Shown in pieces: positions 8,294 through 14,043 of a stretch of 14,043 bases of DNA. A model generated the notes under the pieces. It saw only the letters and a list, made by a program, of their open reading frames with translations, was not told the origin of the DNA and made no database searches. The stretch lies in assembly GCA_947178195.1 (NCBI GenBank), contig CAMWXM010000053.1, positions 1-14,043 on the forward strand. Direction: 5' to 3'. Within the stretch, counting starts at the first letter, position 1, and the number at the start of each line of letters is the position of its first letter. The translations under genes were made by a program, and so were the position numbers. This stretch comes from an uncultured Ruminococcus sp. (GTDB lineage: Bacteria > Bacillota > Clostridia > Oscillospirales > Ruminococcaceae).

Positions 8294-9934
8294 TTAACGT
8301 CTTGCCATAGCTATAGCAATGGCGGCAGCGTCTCTTATATTAAGTTGTCCGTCGCCGTTGAAATCTGCCCATGACGGTATTTTGTCTCTTGTTCCTGAGG
8401 CGCACATTATAGCAATAAAAGCTGCATCTCTTATGTTAAGTTTTCCGTCGTCATTTGCGTCTCCGATCACCTTTGGCTGATACTTTTCTTTTATTGTTAT
8501 CGAGCCGCTGTAAACGGATAAGGGTATGGTTTCATTTGTGGCATTTTCAACGTCCTCTACAGAAATATTTATAGGATATTTGCCTGGTTTTGCATCTGCT
8601 GCTATGCTGACATTTAAAGTTTCAAAATCAACATTCAGAGGATTCTGGCTGCTGTAAATTCCAGTGATGCTTCCATCTGACAGAGAAGATTTAATAATCG
8701 CATTATTTAACGTTTCCACTGAAAGCGGTGCGTCACACTGAACAATAAGTTTGAGTTCTTTTGCTTCTAATCCGCCAAGAAGCATTACAGGGATATCGAC
8801 AGATGTTGTTCCTGCGTCAACAGCAGCGTCCCAGGCTTTTATCCCATATTTATAATTAAAGTTGGGATATTCCGGGATAATATCCATATCAGGTTCGGGA
8901 TTTTCAGCAGTGACTGTTATTCCGCCGTCGGTCACAGCGACTTTATTGGCTATATTTATACCTGAGCCGAAATATTCAACACTCTGAACATAAACATCAT
9001 AGGTAGTTTTGATTTTGGCATCCTGAGGGACTTTAAGCTGAAGAGCTATGATATTTCCGTCTTTTATCATGTTGTCCGCACCGAAGCCCCATATTTTAAG
9101 ACTGCCGTCCTTCATTGAAGAGAAAACGGTAGTATTATTGTCAATAGCATAAGCATTTACAAATTTCAGATTTGTATTCCAACGGCATGTAAATTCAAAT
9201 GCGCCAAGACTACTGCCACTTTTCTGGGATATGTAAAGGGTGACGATGTCGCCGGCGGTACAATTTTCTTTCGATACGGAAAGCTCGCCTTTTTCAGGTC
9301 TTATTGCATAACATTGAAGTATATTTTCATATAGGCTTTTTTTGGTGTTTTTCAGATATCTGCTCAGAAAAAGGGCGTCTGCAATATTAAGATCGTTTGT
9401 GCCGAAGGGTTTAATACTTTCGCTATTCTGAATGCCGTCTGAATTGGCGAGAAAGATCCCCAGTCCGTTATTAGCTGTAAGAGCCGATTTGCTTGTCTGA
9501 TATTTCTGGAGAAGCTCGTTTTCTATAAGAACAAGATCGTTTGCAGTTATTTTATGGTCGCAGTTGGCGTCTCCTCTCAGACCAATTTTTACATCTATCT
9601 GACCGTTGATATACTTGTCGTTATATTCTGCAATAAAGGGGACGGTATAGTCAGTATTTTTTCCATCGTAGGTCGAAGCCGGCGAAGTGTTGAAATAAAA
9701 TTTCGTCTGAGAAGTAACATCGGTATCATCATAATATACTGTTATATTGTCTGTAAAAAATTCATTTTCATCAGAAAAATAAAAATGACTTTCAGAAACA
9801 TTTGTCGAATCGCCGTAATCTATTGAAAGTCCGCTTGCGGCTGAAATTTCAGAATATGGCAGAGCTGCTGTGCAGGCACTTGTTATGAATACGGCTGAGA
9901 GTAAACCGCTTAATAAGGCTTTTGTTTTTTTCAT
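8294..9934 (-). CDS. Secreted cohesin-like and dockerin-containing protein
   Basis: A 546-residue exported protein likely to be part of a cellulosome-type or related surface assembly. In order it has a signal peptide (1 to about 32) and a short beta-rich region. A first dockerin-like segment has an intact calcium loop, GDANCDHKITANDL (121-134), while its second half (177-196) is separated by about 35 residues and lacks the usual Asp-Asn-Asp ligands. A cohesin-like beta domain follows (about 215-342), then a second beta domain (about 368-483). A C-terminal type I dockerin (490-546) has two good loops, GDANDDGKLNIRDAA and ADFNGDGQLNIRDAA. No catalytic domain is seen, so it is more likely an adaptor or scaffold than an enzyme. 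Start: GGAGG at 9942-9946 lies 7 bases from ATG 9932-9934 and 4 from the adjacent ATG 9935-9937. The frame is open to 10066, but those extra residues precede the signal peptide and overlap the leader and promoter, so they are rejected. Confidence 0.88.
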   Translation of the reverse strand: MKKTKALLSGLLSAVFITSACTAALPYSEISAASGLSIDYGDSTNVSESHFYFSDENEFFTDNITVYYDDTDVTSQTKFYFNTSPASTYDGKNTDYTVPFIAEYNDKYINGQIDVKIGLRGDANCDHKITANDLVLIENELLQKYQTSKSALTANNGLGIFLANSDGIQNSESIKPFGTNDLNIADALFLSRYLKNTKKSLYENILQCYAIRPEKGELSVSKENCTAGDIVTLYISQKSGSSLGAFEFTCRWNTNLKFVNAYAIDNNTTVFSSMKDGSLKIWGFGADNMIKDGNIIALQLKVPQDAKIKTTYDVYVQSVEYFGSGINIANKVAVTDGGITVTAENPEPDMDIIPEYPNFNYKYGIKAWDAAVDAGTTSVDIPVMLLGGLEAKELKLIVQCDAPLSVETLNNAIIKSSLSDGSITGIYSSQNPLNVDFETLNVSIAADAKPGKYPINISVEDVENATNETIPLSVYSGSITIKEKYQPKVIGDANDDGKLNIRDAAFIAIMCASGTRDKIPSWADFNGDGQLNIRDAAAIAIAMARR

Positions 9935-9966
9935 CATGAAACCTCCGGTTTTCAAAAAAATAAGGA

Positions 9967-10020
9967 AATACCGAACAAAGTGCATCTTCGGCATTAAACT
10001 GCCTGAAGGCTTTGCACGGT
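9967..10020 (-). promoter_or_regulatory. Extended hairpin in the 5' leader of the dockerin gene
   Basis: In the minus-strand leader, the bases complementary to 10017-10020 and 10010-10014 pair with those at 9970-9973 and 9976-9980 around a 2x2 internal loop. An inner stem pairs 10000-10008 with 9986-9993, with one bulge and a 6-base loop. A run of seven Ts on that strand (9954-9960) begins 9 bases after the last matching base, just before the ribosome binding site. This could be an attenuator, but the T-run is not adjacent to the stem, so termination is uncertain. The outer arms resemble the hairpin at 6647-6678. Confidence 0.5.
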
Positions 10021-10034
10021 GCTGTCTTGAAATT

Positions 10035-10063
10035 ATTTTATCATAATTTAAATAAAAAGTCAA
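10035..10063 (-). promoter_or_regulatory. Proximal sigma-A promoter of the dockerin gene
   Basis: On the minus strand, -35 TTGACT (10058-10063) and -10 TAAAAT (10035-10040) are separated by 17 bases. Transcription should start near 10028, giving a leader of about 90 bases that contains the hairpin at 9967-10020. It probably serves the dockerin and lipoprotein genes together. Confidence 0.68.
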
Positions 10064-10106
10064 CAAAAGCGCCTATTTTAAAGCTTATTGTCAGATTTTA
10101 CATAAG

Positions 10107-10140
10107 GGCATCGCTAAAAAATATTATTTAATGCGACACC
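10107..10140 (-). ncRNA. Candidate structured RNA element (hairpin with wobble pairs)
   Basis: Read as minus-strand RNA, GGUGUCGC (complement of 10133-10140) pairs over 8 bases with GCGAUGCC (complement of 10107-10114), including two G-U wobbles, around an A/U-rich loop. On the plus strand those two positions would be C-A mismatches, so the fold favours a minus-strand transcript. A second weaker stem (CTTAT 10084-10088 and ATAAG 10102-10106) follows. Both lie downstream of the minus promoter at 10171-10198. This could be a small RNA or the distal part of a long dockerin leader. No known family is recognised. Confidence 0.3.
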
Positions 10141-10170
10141 TGTATTAACTGCCTTCCTTTAACTGCAATA

Positions 10171-10198
10171 ATTATACCATAAATTTCTTGAATTGCAA
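10171..10198 (-). promoter_or_regulatory. Distal minus-strand extended -10 promoter, mirror of the rplS promoter
   Basis: On the minus strand, -35 TTGCAA (10193-10198) and -10 TATAAT (10171-10176) are 16 bases apart, with TGG immediately before the -10 making an extended -10. The element closely resembles the rplS promoter in inverted orientation. Transcription should start near 10164, so it would supply a leader of about 230 bases to the dockerin gene or a separate short RNA. Confidence 0.6.
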
Positions 10199-10235
10199 TA
10201 ATTTTAAGATAAAAATAAAAAAATCAAAAAAAGTA

Positions 10236-10264
10236 TTGCAATTTTTTTGAAAATATGGTATAAT
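10236..10264 (+). promoter_or_regulatory. rplS: Extended -10 sigma-A promoter of rplS
   Basis: -35 TTGCAA (10236-10241) and consensus -10 TATAAT (10259-10264) have a 17-base spacer. TGG directly before the -10 supplies the extended -10 TGn element. An A/T-rich tract precedes it. Transcription should start near 10271, leaving about 130 bases of leader before the rplS start, which suits a highly expressed ribosomal protein gene. Confidence 0.8.
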
Positions 10265-10270
10265 ATCAAA

Positions 10271-10401
10271 GCATTTAAATCCGCAGATAAACGTCTGCGA
10301 GAGTTTATGCCATTAAAATGACATTAAACAGGGCAGTCCGCTGCCGCAGAACGATCATGGAAATCGGCGGTAAGAATGCCGGAAATCAGGAGGAAAAAAG
10401 A
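10271..10401 (+). promoter_or_regulatory. rplS: Hairpin-rich rplS 5' leader, candidate ribosomal protein leader
   Basis: Four consecutive stems can be drawn: CGCAGA/TCTGCG (10282-10299); GTTTATG with CATTAAAC (10303-10329, one bulge, with further inner pairing); GGCAG/CTGCC (10332-10345) with a 4-base loop; and CGGC/GCCG (10365-10381), ending just before the AGGAGG at 10388-10393. Autoregulatory L19 leaders are known upstream of rplS in Firmicutes. This position and structure fit such a role, but I cannot confirm a match to that family by eye. Confidence 0.45.
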
Positions 10402-10746
10402 ATGAATGCATTAGAAATTATCAGCAAATCAAGCATGAAGGCTGAAACGCCTGAATTCAGTGTGGGCGATACCGTAAAGGTACACGTTAAGATCAAGGAA
10501 GGCGACAAGAGCCGTATCCAGGTTTTTGAGGGTACTGTTATTGCTAAAAAACACGGCGGTATCAATGAAACATTTACAGTAAGACGTGTGGCTCACGGCT
10601 GCGGAATCGAAAGAGTATTCCCACTGCATTCGCCTGTTGTAGAAAAGGTCGATATTGTAAGATACGGTAAGGTTCGCAGAGCTAAGCTCTATTACCTCCG
10701 TGACAGAGTTGGTAAGGCTGCTAAGGTAAAGGAACTTATCAAGTAA
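10402..10746 (+). CDS. rplS: 50S ribosomal protein L19
   Basis: A 114-residue protein, normal for bacterial L19, located at the 30S-50S interface of the ribosome. Diagnostic stretches are PEFSVGDTVKVHVKIKEGDK near the N-terminus, the IQVFEGTVIAKKHGG segment, ETFTVRRVAHGCGIERVFPLHSP in the middle, and KVRRAKLYYLRDRVGKAAKVKE at the end. The start is ATG 10402-10404, with a perfect AGGAGG (10388-10393) 8 bases upstream. An in-frame ATG at 10318 would add 28 unrelated residues that overlap leader hairpins, so it is rejected. It heads the cluster with lepB, rbgA and rnhB, as in many Clostridia. Confidence 0.98.
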   Translation: MNALEIISKSSMKAETPEFSVGDTVKVHVKIKEGDKSRIQVFEGTVIAKKHGGINETFTVRRVAHGCGIERVFPLHSPVVEKVDIVRYGKVRRAKLYYLRDRVGKAAKVKELIK

Positions 10747-10753
10747 GGCGCTC

Positions 10754-10814
10754 TCCGACAGATAACTGTCGGAAGGCATTATGCCTTCGGGAGGGACGTT
10801 TATGTCCCTTTTTT
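10754..10814 (+). terminator. Three tandem hairpins ending in an intrinsic terminator after rplS
   Basis: Stem 1 is TCCGACAG/CTGTCGGA (10754-10773, 4-base loop). Stem 2 is GAAGGCA/TGCCTTC (10772-10788, 3-base loop), sharing two bases with stem 1. Stem 3 is AGGGAC/GTCCCT (10792-10809), followed by T-residues to 10814. The last stem with its T-run is a canonical terminator. Only 30 bases separate it from lepB and no good promoter is visible there, so it probably reduces rather than abolishes expression of the downstream genes. Confidence 0.82.
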
Positions 10815-10844
10815 GTTATTAATTTATGAATCGAGGCAAAAATT

Positions 10845-11549
10845 ATGAATGAACATAATAACCCTGAAAACAATCAGGAATCTGATGAAAATACAATCGT
10901 TCAGTCAGCGGAAAATACTGAAGCTGATGAAAAAAATGAACAGACTGCCGAAAATGATAATGATAAAAAAAAGGAAAAAAGCTTTTTTGACGACTGTATG
11001 GAAATACTTGAATCGGTTATAATTTCTATATTTTTTGTACTGCTGATATTTACCTTTGTTGCAAGACCTGTTACCGTTCAGGGTCGTTCTATGAATCCTA
11101 CCCTTGTAGACAAGGATAAGCTTATTATGAATATGCTGTTTTATACTCCCAAGCAGGGGGATATTGTGGTCGTAAATAATCATGTTTCCTATACCTATGA
11201 ACCGGGTACGACCAATATTGTGGAGGGAGATAGTCTTGATAAAAGAATTATCAAAAGAGTGATTGCCGTAGGCGGTCAGACTATAGATATAGATTCAGAT
11301 AACGGTACCGTTGCTGTTGACGGAAAAATTCTTGAAGAGGATTATATTGCCGACTATACTACCAGTGATAATCACGCCTTTGATTATCCTGTAACAGTTC
11401 CTGAAGGATATATTTTCGTAATGGGAGATAACCGTAATAATTCTACCGACAGCCGTGATAATCATGTAGGTTTTGTAAAGGAAGAAGACGTTCTGGGAGA
11501 AGCGATATTCCGTTTCTATCCATTTGATAAAATGAAGCTTCTGGATTAA
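10845..11549 (+). CDS. lepB: Signal peptidase I (first of two tandem copies)
   Basis: This enzyme cleaves signal peptides from exported proteins at the outer face of the membrane. The 234 residues comprise an acidic Asn/Glu-rich cytoplasmic N-terminus (1-45), one membrane segment (about 54-73), and the catalytic domain. The nucleophile is Ser82 in GRSMNPTL, and the general base is Lys137 in KRIIKRVIAVGG. The conserved box near the end is GYIFVMGDNRNNSTDSR (188-204). With a single membrane span it matches the Gram-positive type. ATG 10845 follows GAGG with an 8-base spacer. The second lepB starts 19 bases after its stop, and the catalytic domains are similar in sequence, which suggests tandem duplication. 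Confidence 0.95.
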   Translation: MNEHNNPENNQESDENTIVQSAENTEADEKNEQTAENDNDKKKEKSFFDDCMEILESVIISIFFVLLIFTFVARPVTVQGRSMNPTLVDKDKLIMNMLFYTPKQGDIVVVNNHVSYTYEPGTTNIVEGDSLDKRIIKRVIAVGGQTIDIDSDNGTVAVDGKILEEDYIADYTTSDNHAFDYPVTVPEGYIFVMGDNRNNSTDSRDNHVGFVKEEDVLGEAIFRFYPFDKMKLLD

Positions 11550-11568
11550 GTTTTAGGGGTGTAAAAAT

Positions 11569-12804
11569 TTGGAAAATAATAAGACAACAAAGGAAAGCCG
11601 TGAGGAGATACTTGAACGTATTCTGGAGGAAACCGCACGGAATCCATATAAACCGGGAGAAATCAGGAATAAGCCTGCAAAACCGGTGAGAAAGGAATAT
11701 GTACAGCGGACTCAGGTCTTTTCAAGCGCAGAAGCACAAGCTGCACTGATGGCTGAAATAGAAGCACAGAAACGTCCGAAAAGACCGGCTGTAAGACGTC
11801 CGGATAAACCGCCGGAAACGAGTATAAATCGTGAAAATCAGCCTGAGCCTCAAGCTCCGATACAGCCTGAACCTAAGCCGCAAATTCAGTCGCAGGTACA
11901 GCCGCAAATCCAGCCGAAGCCACAGCCGGAATCGGCAAAGCCGGACCGCATTGAAAAAACGGATCAGCCTGGAGAACTGCAGGATAAATATGCAGCGCTG
12001 GAAAAGATCAACAGAATAAAAAGGGAAAAAGCGGCGGCTGCAAAGGAAGCAATAAAGAAGAAAACCGAACTTGAAAATGCCATAAGGGCACAGGAAACTG
12101 CTCAGAATCAGACTGATGATCAGGAGGATAAGGCAGATGAAAATTCAGACGAAAAGGTGAATATTTTCACTCCCGATGATGATGGGGACTATGGATATGA
12201 TTATGACGACGACTATGAAGCTCCTGCGAAAAATCAGGATTTTATATGGGAAGCGGCAGCTCTGTTTCAGAACGCAGTATGCATAATATTTGCCGTATTT
12301 GCAATATTTACCCAGATTTTTAATTTTTCCGGGGTATCGGGAGAATCTATGCAGCCTACCCTTAATGAAAACGACCAGCTGTTTGTACTTGACGCATTCT
12401 ATAAGCCGTCAAAGGGGGATATTGTTATCATTGATAATAAGACCTCCGCTCTTTTAGATGAAAATGGGAAGGTCACTGAAAAAGGCGGACTTGACTGTAA
12501 GATCGTAAAAAGAGTTATAGCTTTGGGCGGCGATAAAGTAGATATTGATTTTGAAAATGGAACTGTTTCCGTTAATGACGAAGTTCTTGAAGAAAATTAT
12601 ATAAGCGAACCGACTACCCGTGATGCGGGAGCTTTTGAATATCCTTTGACTATACCGGAGGGATATGCCTTCGTACTGGGGGATAACCGTAATGTTTCAA
12701 AGGACAGCCGTCATGAAGACGTAGGTCTTATTCCCGAGAACGAGATTATCGGAAAGGTCATCATGAGAGTTTATCCTTTCGGAAGCTTCGGTACGGTGGA
12801 ATAA
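11569..12804 (+). CDS. lepB: Signal peptidase I with long cytoplasmic N-terminal extension
   Basis: A 411-residue protein, roughly twice the usual Gram-positive length. The catalytic part is complete: membrane segment about 231-252, nucleophile Ser260 in GESMQPTL, general base Lys314 in KIVKRVIALGG, and GYAFVLGDNRNVSKDSR (365-381). The first 220 residues are unusual. They include a charged helical start (8-22), Arg/Pro-rich sequence (64-82), a Pro/Gln-rich repeat-like stretch (91-120), a Lys/Ala/Glu-rich predicted helix or coiled coil (about 139-177) and a very acidic Asp/Tyr patch (203-217). This extension should be cytoplasmic and largely disordered; its function is unknown. The start is TTG 11569-11571 after AGGGG; no in-frame ATG occurs until residue 61. 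rbgA follows after 18 bases. Confidence 0.93.
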   Translation: MENNKTTKESREEILERILEETARNPYKPGEIRNKPAKPVRKEYVQRTQVFSSAEAQAALMAEIEAQKRPKRPAVRRPDKPPETSINRENQPEPQAPIQPEPKPQIQSQVQPQIQPKPQPESAKPDRIEKTDQPGELQDKYAALEKINRIKREKAAAAKEAIKKKTELENAIRAQETAQNQTDDQEDKADENSDEKVNIFTPDDDGDYGYDYDDDYEAPAKNQDFIWEAAALFQNAVCIIFAVFAIFTQIFNFSGVSGESMQPTLNENDQLFVLDAFYKPSKGDIVIIDNKTSALLDENGKVTEKGGLDCKIVKRVIALGGDKVDIDFENGTVSVNDEVLEENYISEPTTRDAGAFEYPLTIPEGYAFVLGDNRNVSKDSRHEDVGLIPENEIIGKVIMRVYPFGSFGTVE

Positions 12805-12822
12805 AAACAGAGGAGGAAGTCT

Positions 12823-13698
12823 ATGGCAGAAATGAAGGATATTCAGTGGTTTCCTGGACATATGACCAAAACTCGAAGAATGATACAGGCTAATCTTTCT
12901 CTGGTGGACGGGGTCGTTGAAATTCTTGACGCAAGGATACCTTCCTCAAGCAGGAATCCGGAAATGGACAGGCTTGTTAAAAATAAACCGAGAATGCTTA
13001 TTTTAAACAAGGCTGATATGGCGGATAATAACGCTACTGAAAAATGGATAGGCTATTATAAGTCAAAAGGCTTTACCGTTATTAAATGTAGCTGCAAAAA
13101 CGGCGATGGAATAAAAAATTTTCTTCCGGCGGTTAAAAATCAGCTTCTTAAAGAACTTATGGAAAAACGCCGTGAAAAGGGCATAGAAGGAGCACCGCTG
13201 CGGCTTATGATAGTGGGTATTCCCAATGCAGGAAAATCTACTTTCATCAACCGTATGGCAAAGTCAAAAAAAGCAAAGGTTGAGGACAGACCGGGAGTTA
13301 CCCGTACAAAGCAATGGGTAAAGCTGGGAGATAAGGTCGAAATGCTGGATATGCCGGGGGTATTGTGGCCTAAATTCGAGGATCAGGAGGTCGCAAGAAG
13401 ACTTGCCTTTACCGGAGCTGTGAAGGACGATGTGGTAGATGTTGAAGCGCTGGCGTCATTTTTACTTGAGTATTTAGCTTTGAATTATCCTCAGTCGATT
13501 ATTGAACGCTATAAAACCGAACCTGTGGGTAGCGGTTTTGAGCTGCTTGAAAATGTGGGCAGAAAAAGAGGTATGCTCATCTCAGGCGGAGAAGTCAATA
13601 CTGAAAGGGCGGCAATAACTGTTCTTGACGAATTCAGAAGCGGCAAGCTGGGAAATATCACCCTCGAAATGCCGGATAGGGAAGAGGGATCAGAATGA
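12823..13698 (+). CDS. rbgA: Ribosome biogenesis GTPase RbgA (YlqF)
   Basis: A 291-residue circularly permuted GTPase needed for late assembly of the 50S subunit in Firmicutes. The motifs appear in the permuted order: G4 NKAD (62-65), a G5-like SCKNGDG (90-96), then G1 GIPNAGKST (132-140), G2 within RPGVTRTK (156-163), and G3 DMPG (176-179). The IQWFPGHMTKTRRMI start is typical of the family, as is the C-terminal helical RNA-binding-like region with GRKRGMLISGG. ATG 12823 follows AGGAGG with a 6-base spacer. Its stop overlaps the rnhB start by 4 bases. Linkage with rplS matches the B. subtilis rplS-ylqF-rnhB order. Confidence 0.97.
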   Translation: MAEMKDIQWFPGHMTKTRRMIQANLSLVDGVVEILDARIPSSSRNPEMDRLVKNKPRMLILNKADMADNNATEKWIGYYKSKGFTVIKCSCKNGDGIKNFLPAVKNQLLKELMEKRREKGIEGAPLRLMIVGIPNAGKSTFINRMAKSKKAKVEDRPGVTRTKQWVKLGDKVEMLDMPGVLWPKFEDQEVARRLAFTGAVKDDVVDVEALASFLLEYLALNYPQSIIERYKTEPVGSGFELLENVGRKRGMLISGGEVNTERAAITVLDEFRSGKLGNITLEMPDREEGSE

Positions 13699-14043
13699 GC
13701 CGGCTTTTAGAATACGACGAGGCTGTCAGAAACAGTGCAGGCATTTTCTGTGGCGTTGATGAAGCAGGAAGAGGGCCTCTTGCCGGAGATGTTTATGCGG
13801 CGGCAGTGATACTCGACCCGGCTAAGCCTATAGAAGAGCTCGACGACAGCAAAAAGCTTTCGGAAAAAAAGCGTGAGCGGCTTTATGATGAGATAATAGA
13901 TAAATCGCTGGATTACTGTATAGCAAGAGCAACTATCGCAGAGATAGAGGAAATAAATATTCTTAATGCGGCAATGCTTGCTATGAAAAGAGCGGTTATG
14001 GGACTTGAGCTTAAACACTCTCTTCTTGTAGCAGACGTCAATA
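13695..14043 (+). CDS. rnhB: Ribonuclease HII, 3' end beyond the window
   Basis: This enzyme cuts RNA of RNA-DNA hybrids, including single ribonucleotides in DNA. The first 116 residues are present. The signature GVDEAGRGPLAGDVYAAAVIL (from residue 20) carries the catalytic pair Asp22-Glu23, and DDSKKLSEKKRERLY (50-64) is also typical. Asp114 near the window end probably corresponds to the third catalytic Asp; it sits in an Asp-Val-Asn context where many homologues have Asp-Gly-Asn. The ATG (13695-13697) overlaps the rbgA stop (13696-13698) as ATGA, which suggests translational coupling. An AGAGGGAT stretch upstream gives a weak ribosome binding site. Confidence 0.95.
   Translation, partial: MSRLLEYDEAVRNSAGIFCGVDEAGRGPLAGDVYAAAVILDPAKPIEELDDSKKLSEKKRERLYDEIIDKSLDYCIARATIAEIEEINILNAAMLAMKRAVMGLELKHSLLVADVN

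Noticed and set aside
9938..10066. N-terminal extension of the dockerin protein from an upstream ATG at 10066
   Set aside because: The extra 43-44 residues precede a clear signal peptide and would cover the leader hairpin and the -10/-35 region. GGAGG sits at the right distance only from the start at 9932-9937.
10318..10401. N-terminal extension of L19 from ATG 10318
   Set aside because: L19 homology begins at 10402 behind a perfect AGGAGG, and the extension overlaps leader hairpins.
11838..11935. Repetitive CAG/CCG-rich DNA as a possible tandem repeat or CRISPR-like array
   Set aside because: It encodes the Pro/Gln-rich stretch of the second signal peptidase. The units are irregular and in frame, with no spacers.
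39..14043. Defence system, prophage, integrase, insertion sequence, CRISPR array, tRNA or rRNA
   Set aside because: No such motif or gene was seen. All sizeable open frames are accounted for by the listed genes.

Overview
The window looks like the end of a contig from a Ruminococcus-like member of the Oscillospiraceae (Clostridia). The signs are moderately AT-rich DNA, strong Gram-positive ribosome binding sites, two TTG starts, canonical sigma-A promoters, a secreted protein ending in a type I dockerin next to a cohesin-like module, a DUF4317 protein, and the Firmicutes order rplS-lepB-rbgA-rnhB. The assignment comes from gene content, not from a database match.

Bases 6-38 are not genomic. 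They match the Illumina Nextera/Tn5 read-1 adapter at 31 of 33 positions, so the biological sequence begins near base 39. From there to 4623 a minus-strand operon encodes a MoxR-type AAA+ ATPase, a DUF58 protein and a multi-pass membrane protein with an extracellular transglutaminase-like domain, whose C-terminus is cut by the contig end. A 308-bp divergent region (4624-4931) holds one good promoter for each direction and a palindrome at the 5' end of the moxR message.

On the plus strand, 4932-7844 encodes a family I inorganic pyrophosphatase, a long PRPP synthetase homologue and a DUF4317 protein of unknown function. A bidirectional terminator (7863-7890) separates these from the convergent pair at 7894-9934: a small putative lipoprotein with a Cys/His-rich C-terminal domain, preceded by a secreted cohesin/dockerin protein that is probably co-transcribed with it.

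The intergenic region 9938-10401 is rich in signals. It has a proximal promoter and a structured leader for the dockerin gene, a second minus-strand promoter that nearly mirrors the rplS promoter, and a hairpin-rich rplS leader. From 10402 to the right end the plus strand carries rplS, a terminator-like set of three hairpins, two tandem type I signal peptidases (the second with a cytoplasmic extension of about 220 residues), rbgA, and the start of rnhB, which overlaps rbgA by 4 bases and runs off the window.

I saw no tRNA, rRNA, CRISPR array, insertion sequence, prophage or recognisable defence system. The most unusual features are the adapter at the contig end, the mirrored promoters with a wobble-paired hairpin in the dockerin/rplS intergenic region, a palindromic sequence shared by two distant intergenic regions, the modular cohesin/dockerin protein, and the tandem signal peptidases.
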